Part shown: positions 1 to 7,054 of the stretch, in pieces
Layout: the number at the start of each line of letters is the position of its first letter
How positions within the stretch are numbered: position 1 is the stretch's first letter
Assembly (NCBI GenBank): GCA_905215035.1
Contig: CAJMOJ010000045.1
Span: 1 to 16,471, forward strand
Length of the DNA stretch: 16,471 nucleotides
DNA from: an uncultured bacterium
Lineage (GTDB): Bacteria; Actinomycetota; Coriobacteriia; Coriobacteriales; Eggerthellaceae
Direction: 5' to 3'
Notes under the pieces: generated by a model
What the model was told of the DNA's origin: nothing
The model's database searches: none
The model's input: only the letters and a program-made list of their open reading frames with translations
Program-made: the position numbers and the translations under genes

Positions 1-338
1 AGGTGGTTGCTGTTGAGCCAGCAGGATCTCCGGTGCTTTCCGAAGGTCATGGTGGCGCACATAAGATTCAGGGTATTGGTGCGGGGTTTATTCCTGAAAC
101 GCTCGATACGCATATTTACGATGAGGTTATCGCCATCACCGACGAAGAGGCATTTGAAACAGGGCGTGAACTGGCAGCAAACGATGGACTGCTCGTGGGC
201 ATTTCATCAGGTGCGGCTGTAGCGGCAGCGGCTAAAGTGGCGCAGCGCCCTGAAAATGCAGGTAAGCTTATTGTGGTGCTGTTGCCAGACACTGGTGAGC
301 GCTACTTATCGTCAGCTATGTTTGATTTTGACGACTAA
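1..338 (+). CDS. cysK: Cysteine synthase (O-acetylserine sulfhydrylase), 3' part
   Basis: C-terminal ~112 residues of a PLP-dependent enzyme that makes cysteine from O-acetylserine and sulfide in the cytoplasm. The gene starts before the window; the first complete codon is at base 3 and the stop is TAA at 336-338. Family-typical segments are visible: HKIQGIGAGFIP near the start of the fragment, GISSGAA (the glycine/serine stretch around the cofactor in this fold), and LLPDTGERYLSS near the C-terminus, a hallmark of CysK-type enzymes. The PLP lysine and substrate loop lie upstream and cannot be checked. CysM-type paralogues are the main alternative, but the C-terminal motif favours CysK. gshA follows 35 bp downstream on the same strand, so cysteine production and its ligation to glutamate may be co-expressed. 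Confidence 0.93.
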   Translation, partial: VVAVEPAGSPVLSEGHGGAHKIQGIGAGFIPETLDTHIYDEVIAITDEEAFETGRELAANDGLLVGISSGAAVAAAAKVAQRPENAGKLIVVLLPDTGERYLSSAMFDFDD

Positions 339-373
339 AGAAGGCCAAGAGACATCAAAGAAAAGGGGTAGCT

Positions 374-1651
374 TTGAATATCGAGGAGCAAAACAGAGAA
401 GCGCTCATTGCTTACTTTGAAAAAAGCGGTCACCCTATTACAGATAAGGTATTAGGGGTTGAAGTTGAGCACTTCGTTTTGGTTTCTGAAGCAGGAGAGC
501 CTATTACCTATGATCCAAAAGATGGGCGTATCGGTATTTCTGATGTGCTCAATGCGCTTACGGATTATTACCCAGCAATCTTTCTTAACAATGAAAGCGA
601 GATTATTGGGTGTGCAAGTGAAGATGCGTCCATTACGCTTGAGCCTGCATCGCAAATTGAAATATCCATTGCTCCGTTTGCGCAGATTAAGAAAATCGGT
701 GCGGTCTATAAAGAGTTCCGTGCAAAGCTCGATGCCTATCTCGATCAGCACGATGCGCACGTGTATGCCCTGGGCTACCATCCAACACACAAAGCAGCTG
801 ACCTCGAGTTGATTCCCAAAAAACGCTACCAGTACATGGATGCCTGGTTTAAGCAGCTGGGTACCAAGGCAGAGCGTATGATGCGAGGATCAGCTTCAAC
901 TCAGGTAAGTATTGATTATGTCGATGAGGCTGATGCAATTCGCAAGATGCGCGTGGCTTCAGCGCTCGTTCCTATCCTTTCTGCTATCACGGATAATTCT
1001 CCTGTGTTTGAAGGCGAGACAACCAAAGAGCCGCTCGTGCGCCTGACGGTTTGGCGTAATGTTGATCCTGCGCGTGCTGGTGTTATTCCGGGCATCTTTG
1101 ATAAGGACTTCTCATTTGCAAACTACGCCGATTGGGTGCTTGGCGCTTCACCCATCTTTGTGACGCGCGCTCCTGTCGGCGAACCCGAAGATGCAACGCC
1201 GCGCCAGGTGGGTGCCGTGCCAGCGACGCAGGCGTATGGGGATGCGCCCATGACACAGGCGGATATCGAGCACTTACTTTCAATGTATTGGCCTGACGTT
1301 CGCCTTAAGCGCTTTGTCGAGATCAGGCCGGCTGACTCCATGCCTCAAGAACTCGTGTTAGGGTATGCCGCTTTAATCAAGGGCCTTTTCTACTCTGAAG
1401 ATGCGCTTTCTGCCATTGAGTCAGATTTAGGAGTGGTCGATGGGGTATGGCCTTTGACCAGTGATTCGGTTGAATCAGCCATCGCTACTATTAAAGCGCA
1501 CGGGTATAGTGCGGTGGTGTATGGTAAGTCGCTTGATCTGTGGATGACGCATTTATTTGATTTGGCGCGTGCTGGTCTTGAGCCCGACGAACAAGGATAC
1601 CTCGATCCACTAGAAGGATTTGCGTTATCCAAAGAACTGTATCAAAAGTAG
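374..1651 (+). CDS. gshA: Glutamate-cysteine ligase (GCS2/plant-type family)
   Basis: 425-residue enzyme expected to join glutamate and cysteine through the gamma-carboxyl, using ATP. The start is TTG at 374, chosen because an AAAGGGG-like ribosome site lies at about 361-367 and the protein begins just before conserved sequence. Motifs in order: GVEVEHF (residues 28-34, the GxExE-like metal/substrate region), LEPASQIEIS (89-98), GYHP (134-137), RYQYMDAWF (151-159), and RMMRGSASTQVSID (168-181), all matching the GCS2 family of proteobacterial, plant and actinobacterial ligases. No gshB or fused ATP-grasp domain is visible here, so the product could be gamma-glutamylcysteine itself or a precursor for glutathione made elsewhere. 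EgtA-like ligases of ergothioneine synthesis are related, but no egt gene is nearby. Its position behind cysK supports a thiol role. Confidence 0.88.
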   Translation: MNIEEQNREALIAYFEKSGHPITDKVLGVEVEHFVLVSEAGEPITYDPKDGRIGISDVLNALTDYYPAIFLNNESEIIGCASEDASITLEPASQIEISIAPFAQIKKIGAVYKEFRAKLDAYLDQHDAHVYALGYHPTHKAADLELIPKKRYQYMDAWFKQLGTKAERMMRGSASTQVSIDYVDEADAIRKMRVASALVPILSAITDNSPVFEGETTKEPLVRLTVWRNVDPARAGVIPGIFDKDFSFANYADWVLGASPIFVTRAPVGEPEDATPRQVGAVPATQAYGDAPMTQADIEHLLSMYWPDVRLKRFVEIRPADSMPQELVLGYAALIKGLFYSEDALSAIESDLGVVDGVWPLTSDSVESAIATIKAHGYSAVVYGKSLDLWMTHLFDLARAGLEPDEQGYLDPLEGFALSKELYQK

Positions 1652-1715
1652 TTCAAAAGTAGTGTAGTACTAGATCAAAGCTAGTTGCAGATTAATGGTA
1701 ATCCGATAAAAATGT

Positions 1716-1752
1716 GACCCGATAACTATCTTTTCGGGATAGCTATCGGGTC
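1716..1752. terminator. Bidirectional hairpin terminator between gshA and trpA
   Basis: Arms 1716-1730 (GACCCGATAACTATC) and 1738-1752 pair over 15 positions with a single A/C mismatch, around a 7-nt loop. It lies in the 133-bp gap between two converging genes. Reading on the minus strand (end of the trp operon), the stem is followed within three bases by five T (1712-1708), a good intrinsic terminator. Reading on the plus strand, the following GTGGTTTG is less T-rich, so termination for gshA may be weaker. Confidence 0.8.
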
Positions 1753-1784
1753 GTGGTTTGTAAGAGCCACTAACATCGCTATTG

Positions 1785-2678
1785 TCAGCGATTGCTATGT
1801 GCTGCCTCAATCATAGTGCGTGCATAGGAACGCAGAGCCTCTTCAGCGTCGTCGCCGTGCTCGGCAATAATATTGATCAGAGCTGAACCAACAATAGCCC
1901 CATCGGCAGTTTGAGCCATGCGATGCGCCTGTTCAGGAGTTGAAACGCCAAACCCAATCGCGCAAGGTGTGTCGGTCGCTTCACGAATCTTTGCGACAAT
2001 TGCGCCTAGGTCAGTGGTGATTTCAGAGCGCATACCAGTAACTCCCAGCGATGACACCAGATAAATAAAACCGTCAGCATCTGCGGCAATACGGGTGATG
2101 CGTTCTTCGGAAGTCGGTGCAATCAGGGGTACCAGTGCGATACCAGCCTCAGCACACGCGGTGGCAAACTCCTGCTTTTCTTCAAAAGGGACATCGGGCA
2201 GAATGAGTGCGTTGACGCCAGCTTCTGCGGCATTGCGGCAAAAGCGCTCGGTTCCGTAGTGGTAGACCACGTTGGCGTAGGTCATAAAAGCAAAGGGAAC
2301 GGTCACAGGCGTGCCGCCGTCAGAGCCAGTTCGCAATTCTTTGACCATATGCATAATTTTGTCGGTATCTACGCCTCCGGTAAGAGCGCGCAGGTTTGCA
2401 TCTTGAATTACAACACCTTCTGCGGTGGGATCAGAAAAGGGAATGCCAAGTTCAATAAGATCGGCGCCTTCGTCGGCCAGAGCGCGGACAAATACTTTGG
2501 TCATCTCAAGCGTGGGATCGCCACACGTGATGAAGGGAATGAAAGCTTTGTGGTTTGCAAAGGCTTGGGCGATGTGATCTTTGGGTTGGCTAAGCTGATC
2601 CGGTTGCTGACTGGGTTGACCAGATTGCATGTCGGGTTGGCTAGGTTGCATGTCAGTGTTTACCGGTGTATTACTCAT
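1785..2678 (-). CDS. trpA: Tryptophan synthase alpha subunit, with a Q/P/S-rich N-terminal extension
   Basis: 297-residue TIM-barrel subunit that cleaves indole-3-glycerol phosphate and passes indole to TrpB. I start at ATG 2678-2676, preceded by GAGGAGAAG; a longer reading from 2780 lies inside trpB and has no ribosome site. The start overlaps the trpB stop by 8 bp, so translation is probably coupled. Conserved parts: FIPFITCGDP (46-55), ELGIPFSDPTAEG (76-88), and the C-terminal phosphate loop GFGVSTPEQA with IVGSALI. The catalytic Glu49 of E. coli corresponds to Glu76. The position of E. coli Asp60 is Glu87 here, conservative and, I believe, seen in other anaerobes. The protein is longer than the usual ~268 residues because residues 9-32 form a Gln/Pro/Ser/Asp-rich tail encoded by imperfect ~21-bp repeats. 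Last gene before the operon terminator. Confidence 0.95.
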   Translation of the reverse strand: MSNTPVNTDMQPSQPDMQSGQPSQQPDQLSQPKDHIAQAFANHKAFIPFITCGDPTLEMTKVFVRALADEGADLIELGIPFSDPTAEGVVIQDANLRALTGGVDTDKIMHMVKELRTGSDGGTPVTVPFAFMTYANVVYHYGTERFCRNAAEAGVNALILPDVPFEEKQEFATACAEAGIALVPLIAPTSEERITRIAADADGFIYLVSSLGVTGMRSEITTDLGAIVAKIREATDTPCAIGFGVSTPEQAHRMAQTADGAIVGSALINIIAEHGDDAEEALRSYARTMIEAAHSNR

Positions 2679-4875
2679 GGATATCTTCTCCTCGATAACG
2701 TGCGATAGCGGCGCAGTCTTTGTCTCCGCGGCCAGAAAGAGTGACAACAATGATTTGGTCTTTGTCCATGGTGGGTGCAATCTTCATGGCATGTGCAAGT
2801 GCGTGCGATGATTCAATGGCGGGGATAATGCCTTCTAAACGAGAAAGATATTCAAAGGCCTCAACTGCCTCATCGTCAGTAATAGCAACGTATTCAGCGC
2901 GACCGGTGTCGTAGAGGTAGGCATGCTCAGGTCCAACACCGGGATAATCAAGGCCGGCGGAGATGGAATAGACCGGCGCAATTTGACCGTATTTGTCTTG
3001 GCAGAAGTAGGATCGCATGCCATGGAAAATGCCGACTGATCCGGTTGAAATAGTGGCTGCTGTTTCAAACGTGTCAATGCCGCGTCCGGCTGCCTCGCAT
3101 CCAATAAGACGCACTTCTGGATCATCGATGAAGTTGTAGAAGGTGCCCATCGCATTTGAGCCACCGCCAACGCAGGCCATGACCACATCAGGAAGACGTC
3201 CCTCTATCGCCATGCACTGGTCCTTGATTTCCTCAGAAATAACCGATTGGAAGTCACGCACAATAATGGGGAAGGGGTGAGGTCCCATGGTTGAGCCGAG
3301 ACAATAATGTGTGTCAGCAATACGATTGGTCCACTCGCGTAGCGTCTCGGATACGGCATCTTTTAAGGTTGCTGTGCCGCTTGTGACGGGGTGGACGCGT
3401 GCACCCAACAATTTCATTTTGTATACATTGAGCGCCTGTCTGTCAGTGTCCTCTTTGCCCATGTAGACATCGCATTCCATGTCAAGAAGCGCTGCCGCTG
3501 TTGCTGTTGCAACACCATGTTGACCAGCACCAGTTTCTGCAATCAAGCGGGTCTTTCCCATCTTTTTAGCAAGCAGCGCCTGACCAAGAACGTTGTTGAT
3601 CTTGTGCGCTCCAGTGTGATTGAGATCCTCGCGCTTGAGATAAATTTTTGCGCCACCCAAATCTTTAGTCATGCGCTCGGCATAGTATAAAAGTGATGGT
3701 CGATTGGCATAATTGTTGAGCAAATCTTTGAGCTCTGCCTTAAAAGTGGGGTCATCCTTATAAAAGTTATAGGCCTCTTCGAGTTCAAGAACGGCGTTCA
3801 TCAATGTCTCAGGAATATACTGCCCGCCATATATTCCAAATCGTCCATTCATGGGCTCTTCTACTGGCTGGTCTGCCATTGTGGCTCCTTTCTTTTTTGT
3901 GGGCTGGTCTATAAGTTGGTTTGTCGATTGGCTTGTTGCTTGATCTGTCAAAGTAAATATTTGTGCATGAGCCTTGATGAATCCGCGCATGCGGGCAAGG
4001 TCTTTTTGGGGCGATGGGCCTTCTCGTGTGGTACGCGCACTCGCTGATTGTTTCGTCGGTGCTGTAGCTGCCATTGGTGTTGTAGCTGTCATTGGTGTCG
4101 CTGATGGCGTTGTTTCAATTCCACTACTTACATCAACACCAACTAGATAGGGGTTATTGCGTAGTGTTGTAGCGGTACTGCTCTGAAGAAGCACTTCTTC
4201 AGACAAGCCACCTGCAAGAATAAAGGGGCGCGTTATCTGATCTAAAACGGCTTGGTTTACCCGTTTGCCGCTTCCCATGCCAGCATCCACGAGGACAAGA
4301 TCGGCTGATGAACGTTCAAGTGATTTCAGGGTGCGCTTAAAGTCTTGTGGGTGTTCTTTGGAATCAGGAACAATGAATGCTTTCCAGAGGGCAAGATCCG
4401 GCACCTGCGCACGTAATGTTGCAAGGTAAGATTCATCCTCAGAGCCATGCAGCTGTGCAACGCTGATAATTTCAGCTTGTGCGAGTGCAACAATATGTTC
4501 GATAGGCTCATCGACAAACACGCCGACGGTTTCAAGTGGTTGTACTGACGAGGTATTGTGTGATGCTTGCGTATCATGCTTGTGAATGTTCTCATGCGCA
4601 ATAGTAAGAAGATCTCGGAGCGCGCGTGCCTGATCGTCAGTAACAAAGCGCTTGCTGTTCGGATAAAACACGAGGCCAGCATAGCGCAGCGTGTCAGTAG
4701 AAAGTGTTGAATCCATCAGGAGTGCTGTAATAGCTGCTGCATCTTCAGGGGTATTCAGTCCACAGAACTTGATGAAAGGCGGCAGGTATGATGCTTCATT
4801 GTGCATAACGCCGTTGGTGTCACTCATGGTTTTCGGGATGGTGTTGTTTATTGTGTCAGTCATGGTGTCATTCAT
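2671..4875 (-). CDS. trpFB: TrpF-TrpB fusion: phosphoribosylanthranilate isomerase + tryptophan synthase beta
   Basis: One open frame of 734 codons joining two pathway enzymes. The start is ATG 4875-4873, 10 nt after the trpC stop, with an AGGA site; an ATG at 4908 overlaps trpC and has no ribosome site. Residues ~30-302 are TrpF: KFCG with catalytic Cys38, QLHG (141-144), VLVDAG with catalytic Asp197, AGG and GVDVSSGIE. A low-complexity Thr/Ala/Pro/Met stretch (about 255-289) is inserted before the last TrpF helix (KDLARMRGFI). A Thr/Ser/Gln/Lys linker (about 305-332) leads to TrpB from Met333: RFGIYGGQYIPETLM, HTGAHKINN with the PLP lysine (TrpB Lys93), AETGAGQHG with catalytic Glu115, and GGGSNAMG phosphate loop. 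TrpB Met333 (3879) has its own strong ribosome site, so free TrpB is probably also made. All key residues of both enzymes are present. Confidence 0.93.
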   Translation of the reverse strand: MNDTMTDTINNTIPKTMSDTNGVMHNEASYLPPFIKFCGLNTPEDAAAITALLMDSTLSTDTLRYAGLVFYPNSKRFVTDDQARALRDLLTIAHENIHKHDTQASHNTSSVQPLETVGVFVDEPIEHIVALAQAEIISVAQLHGSEDESYLATLRAQVPDLALWKAFIVPDSKEHPQDFKRTLKSLERSSADLVLVDAGMGSGKRVNQAVLDQITRPFILAGGLSEEVLLQSSTATTLRNNPYLVGVDVSSGIETTPSATPMTATTPMAATAPTKQSASARTTREGPSPQKDLARMRGFIKAHAQIFTLTDQATSQSTNQLIDQPTKKKGATMADQPVEEPMNGRFGIYGGQYIPETLMNAVLELEEAYNFYKDDPTFKAELKDLLNNYANRPSLLYYAERMTKDLGGAKIYLKREDLNHTGAHKINNVLGQALLAKKMGKTRLIAETGAGQHGVATATAAALLDMECDVYMGKEDTDRQALNVYKMKLLGARVHPVTSGTATLKDAVSETLREWTNRIADTHYCLGSTMGPHPFPIIVRDFQSVISEEIKDQCMAIEGRLPDVVMACVGGGSNAMGTFYNFIDDPEVRLIGCEAAGRGIDTFETAATISTGSVGIFHGMRSYFCQDKYGQIAPVYSISAGLDYPGVGPEHAYLYDTGRAEYVAITDDEAVEAFEYLSRLEGIIPAIESSHALAHAMKIAPTMDKDQIIVVTLSGRGDKDCAAIARYRGEDIHE
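3877..3890 (-). promoter_or_regulatory. Internal Shine-Dalgarno and ATG for stand-alone TrpB
   Basis: Within the trpF/trpB frame, AAGGAG (plus coordinates 3885-3890, preceded by AAAGA) sits five bases before ATG 3879-3877. Translation from it gives a 402-residue protein (2671-3879) of normal TrpB length beginning MADQPVEEPMNGRFG. The strength and spacing equal those of the other trp genes. This suggests that trpB is also, or mainly, translated on its own, and that the upstream trpF frame simply lacks a stop codon. Confidence 0.7.
4063..4098 (-). repeat. 18-bp tandem repeat inside trpF
   Basis: Two adjacent 18-bp units (4063-4080 and 4081-4098; plus strand TGTAGCTGCCATTGGTGT) differ at one base. 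On the coding strand they encode TPMTAT and TPMAAT, part of the Thr/Ala/Pro/Met insertion near the end of the TrpF domain. A third, diverged unit may follow (APTKQS). The in-frame period suggests growth by slippage. Confidence 0.75.
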
Positions 4876-4885
4876 AAGAGAAATC

Positions 4886-5680
4886 CTAATAGGCCTCGTA
4901 TGCGGCATCGCGGCATGCTTGCAGGAAGGCGGGAATATTGTCTGCTCTCATGAGGGCTTCGCCCATAAGAACTCCATCGGCACCTATACGAGCAACAGCT
5001 CCTACATCGGCAGGGGTTTTTACGCCCGATTCAGCTACATATAGAACGGATTCGGGGATAAGATTGCGTAAGCGCTCGGCGTTTGAGAAGTCAACGGTGA
5101 AGTCGTTGAGGTTGCGATTGTTTACCCCAACAATGCGCGCACCCGCTTCCAGCGCTGATTCGATTTCTGCTTCATCGTGCGTCTCGACAAGCGCGTCGAG
5201 TCCAAGGTGGTCACAAAGCTCAAGGTAGTGTGCGAGCGTTTTGGTGTCGAGAAGCGAGCAGATGAGAAGAACAGCATCGGCTTCCATGATGCGTGCTTCA
5301 TAAATTTGATAGTCACTCACAGTGAAGTCTTTACGCAAAAGGGGAAGGGTCGTGTTTGCCCGTACGTCTTCAAAAATCTCATTGGATCCCATGAACCATT
5401 TGGGCTCAGTAAGGCAAGAAATGGCATTAGCCCCACCCATTTTGTACTCATGCAAAATGGAACGATAGGGGAACTTTTCCGAAATCACACCTTTGGAAGG
5501 AGATGCCTTCTTGAGCTCGCAGATAAAGGAAAGTTCAGGATCATCACGCAAGGTGTGATAAAAAGCGTGGCGTGCGGGCGGGAGTGCCTCGGCTTGTGCG
5601 CGCATAGCTTCAAGGGGCAAATATGCTTCAGCTTCTTGCACACGTTGATGAGCGTATGCAGCAAGTTCGTCAAGAATCAT
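4886..5680 (-). CDS. trpC: Indole-3-glycerol-phosphate synthase
   Basis: 264-residue TIM-barrel enzyme, the normal length for a stand-alone TrpC, which decarboxylates and cyclises CdRP to indole-3-glycerol phosphate. Conserved motifs: FICELKKASPSKG (52-64, with the catalytic lysine of the ExKxxSPSKG motif), LLRKDF (114-119, second catalytic lysine), VGVNNRNL (residues ~184-191) and VAESGV (~215-220). The start ATG 5680-5678 has AAGGAG six bases upstream. The stop TAG lies 10 nt before the chosen trpF start, so trpC and trpF are tightly linked. Unlike in enterics, trpC is not fused to trpF. The N-terminus is clean, but the DNA upstream of its ribosome site is the low-complexity trpD-trpC spacer. 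Confidence 0.97.
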   Translation of the reverse strand: MILDELAAYAHQRVQEAEAYLPLEAMRAQAEALPPARHAFYHTLRDDPELSFICELKKASPSKGVISEKFPYRSILHEYKMGGANAISCLTEPKWFMGSNEIFEDVRANTTLPLLRKDFTVSDYQIYEARIMEADAVLLICSLLDTKTLAHYLELCDHLGLDALVETHDEAEIESALEAGARIVGVNNRNLNDFTVDFSNAERLRNLIPESVLYVAESGVKTPADVGAVARIGADGVLMGEALMRADNIPAFLQACRDAAYEAY

Positions 5681-5851
5681 TTCATACTCCTTATCGGATT
5701 ACCAGACCGCTGAGTCGTTGGGTCGCTGTCGTCGGATTGCTGGGTCGCTGTCGTTGGGTTGTTGGGCTGTTGAGCCGCTGGGTCACTGGGTCGTCGAACG
5801 TTCGGATTACCAGACCGATGTGGTTAGGGTAGGGCTGGATCAGGATAGTCT
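5681..5851. repeat. Low-complexity trpD-trpC spacer with direct repeats
   Basis: 171-bp spacer in an otherwise compact operon. An exact 16-bp direct repeat (TCGGATTACCAGACCG) occurs at 5694-5709 and 5802-5817. Between them lies a simple-sequence tract built from variants of CTGGGTCG/TTGGGTTG, including two adjacent 22-bp units starting TCGCTGTCGT (about 5722-5765) with three differences. No convincing gene: the short open frame on the plus strand is pure repeat. The trpC ribosome site overlaps the repeat copy nearest trpC. Confidence 0.7.
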
Positions 5852-6877
5852 CTATGCGCCCTGGTTGCTTATTGTGCGGTAGGCCTCAAGCGTTTTAAGA
5901 GCAGCACCAGAGTCAATACGTTCATTTGCAAGGGCAACGCCTTCAGCGATGGTATTAGTGCGTCCGGCAATATAGAAGGCGGCGCCCGCGTTTAAAACAA
6001 CCGTATCGCGACGTGGCCCAGTGGTGCGATTTTCTAAAATGGCGCGTGTGATAGCAGCATTTTCTTCAGGTGTGCCACCTACCAAATCGGCTTTAGTGCC
6101 GCGAACAAATCCGAACTCTTCAGGGGTGAGCGTATAGGTTGAATACTTCCCATCGCCAAATTCACACACCAGGGTATCGCTTACGCTGGATAGCTCATCC
6201 AGTCCTTCAGTGCCGTATACTACCAAGCCGCGTTTAACGCCAAGGGTGGTCAGTACGTGCGCAAGGGGCTCAACGAGCGCATCGCTATAGACGCCCAAGA
6301 GCATGTACTCGGGCGATGCTGGATTGGTGAGAGGGCCCAAGATATTGAATACGGTACGGAATCCGAGCTCTTTGCGGATAGGACCAACGTATTTCATAGC
6401 TGCGTGATAGTGCTGCGCAAAGAAAAAGCACATACCGACCTCATTGATAAGTCGCGTGCAGAGTTCGGGATCCTGCACAATATTGATACCGAGCGCCTCT
6501 TGACAATCAGCGGTGCCTGATTGAGACGATGCTGCGCGATTGCCATGTTTTGCCACCTTGACACCACCTGCTGCAATAATGAATGCGGCAGTGGTGGAGA
6601 TGTTGAAAGAACCAGCTTTATCGCCACCGGTACCAACTATTTCCAAAACAGGAACATCAAAGTCAACGAGTGTTGCATGGTCACGCATGGCAGCGGCGCA
6701 TCCAGCAATCTCTTCGATGGTTTCCGCTTTAGTAGATTTGGTTGAGAGCGCTGCCAAAAATGCGGCGGTCTGAACAGCGGTGGTGTTGCCTGACATAATC
6801 TCGTTGATTACCTCGTATGCTTCATGGTAGGTGAGGTCTTGCTTAACAACGAGTTTTTGGATTGCTTCTGAAATCAT
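5852..6877 (-). CDS. trpD: Anthranilate phosphoribosyltransferase
   Basis: 341-residue enzyme that attaches the phosphoribosyl group of PRPP to anthranilate, the second committed step. Motifs: GTGGDKAGSFNIST (82-95, the PRPP/Mg diphosphate loop), KHGNRAASSQSGTAD (110-124, anthranilate-binding and flexible loop), FFFAQHYHAAMKYV (151-164), LGFRTVFNILGPLTNP (171-186) and GLDELS. Length and domain order are those of a stand-alone TrpD; it is not fused to TrpG as in enterics. Start ATG 6877-6875; upstream AAGGAGAAAGAG provides a ribosome site with somewhat long spacing. It is flanked on both sides by low-complexity spacers (to trpG upstream and trpC downstream), while the coding region itself is clean. 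Confidence 0.97.
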   Translation of the reverse strand: MISEAIQKLVVKQDLTYHEAYEVINEIMSGNTTAVQTAAFLAALSTKSTKAETIEEIAGCAAAMRDHATLVDFDVPVLEIVGTGGDKAGSFNISTTAAFIIAAGGVKVAKHGNRAASSQSGTADCQEALGINIVQDPELCTRLINEVGMCFFFAQHYHAAMKYVGPIRKELGFRTVFNILGPLTNPASPEYMLLGVYSDALVEPLAHVLTTLGVKRGLVVYGTEGLDELSSVSDTLVCEFGDGKYSTYTLTPEEFGFVRGTKADLVGGTPEENAAITRAILENRTTGPRRDTVVLNAGAAFYIAGRTNTIAEGVALANERIDSGAALKTLEAYRTISNQGA

Positions 6878-7054
6878 GACTGCTCTTTCTCCTTAGGTAA
6901 TGATTGATGTCTGAGTAGTGATTGGTGTCTGGGTCACTGTTTGTGTTATTGGCTACGTTGGTAATCGTGTTGGTTACGTTTCTGTGTATGTGCAATTTCA
7001 GTTCTGGTCGTGGTTGTGGTTTTGGTTTTAGTCGTGGTTGTGGCTCCATGATGA
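6878..7054. repeat. Low-complexity trpG-trpD spacer
   Basis: 177 bp of simple sequence. GTCGTGGTTGTGG occurs exactly at 7007-7019 and 7031-7043 (period 24). Two 18-bp imperfect units begin TGATTGATGTCTGAG at 6901-6918 and 6919-6936. A minus-strand frame starts at ATG 7058, overlaps the trpG stop as ATGA and runs to 6843 inside trpD (71 codons). Its product is Pro/Lys/Gln- then Asn/Thr-rich, its ribosome site is weak, and it looks like a by-product of the repeats rather than a gene. Confidence 0.65.

Noticed and set aside
1696..1709. 14-bp TGGTAATCCGATAA shared, in inverted orientation, with 5691-5704
   Set aside because: One exact 14-mer match is about what is expected by chance in a window of this size on two strands; only the local 16-bp direct repeat is kept.
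2679..2780. Longer TrpA from ATG 2780
   Set aside because: The extra 34 residues lie wholly inside trpB and lack a ribosome site, whereas ATG 2678 has GAGGAGAAG just upstream.
4063..4098. CRISPR-like array
   Set aside because: Units are adjacent without spacers, in frame within trpF; no CRISPR array or cas gene was seen anywhere in the window.
4876..4908. TrpF start at ATG 4908
   Set aside because: It overlaps trpC by 23 bp and has no ribosome site; ATG 4875 follows the trpC stop with an AGGA at suitable spacing.
5623..5832. Plus-strand 69-codon frame with a repeated Gly/Leu/Arg/Trp-rich product
   Set aside because: It is the translation of the simple repeats in the trpD-trpC spacer plus antisense of trpC; no ribosome site or family resemblance.
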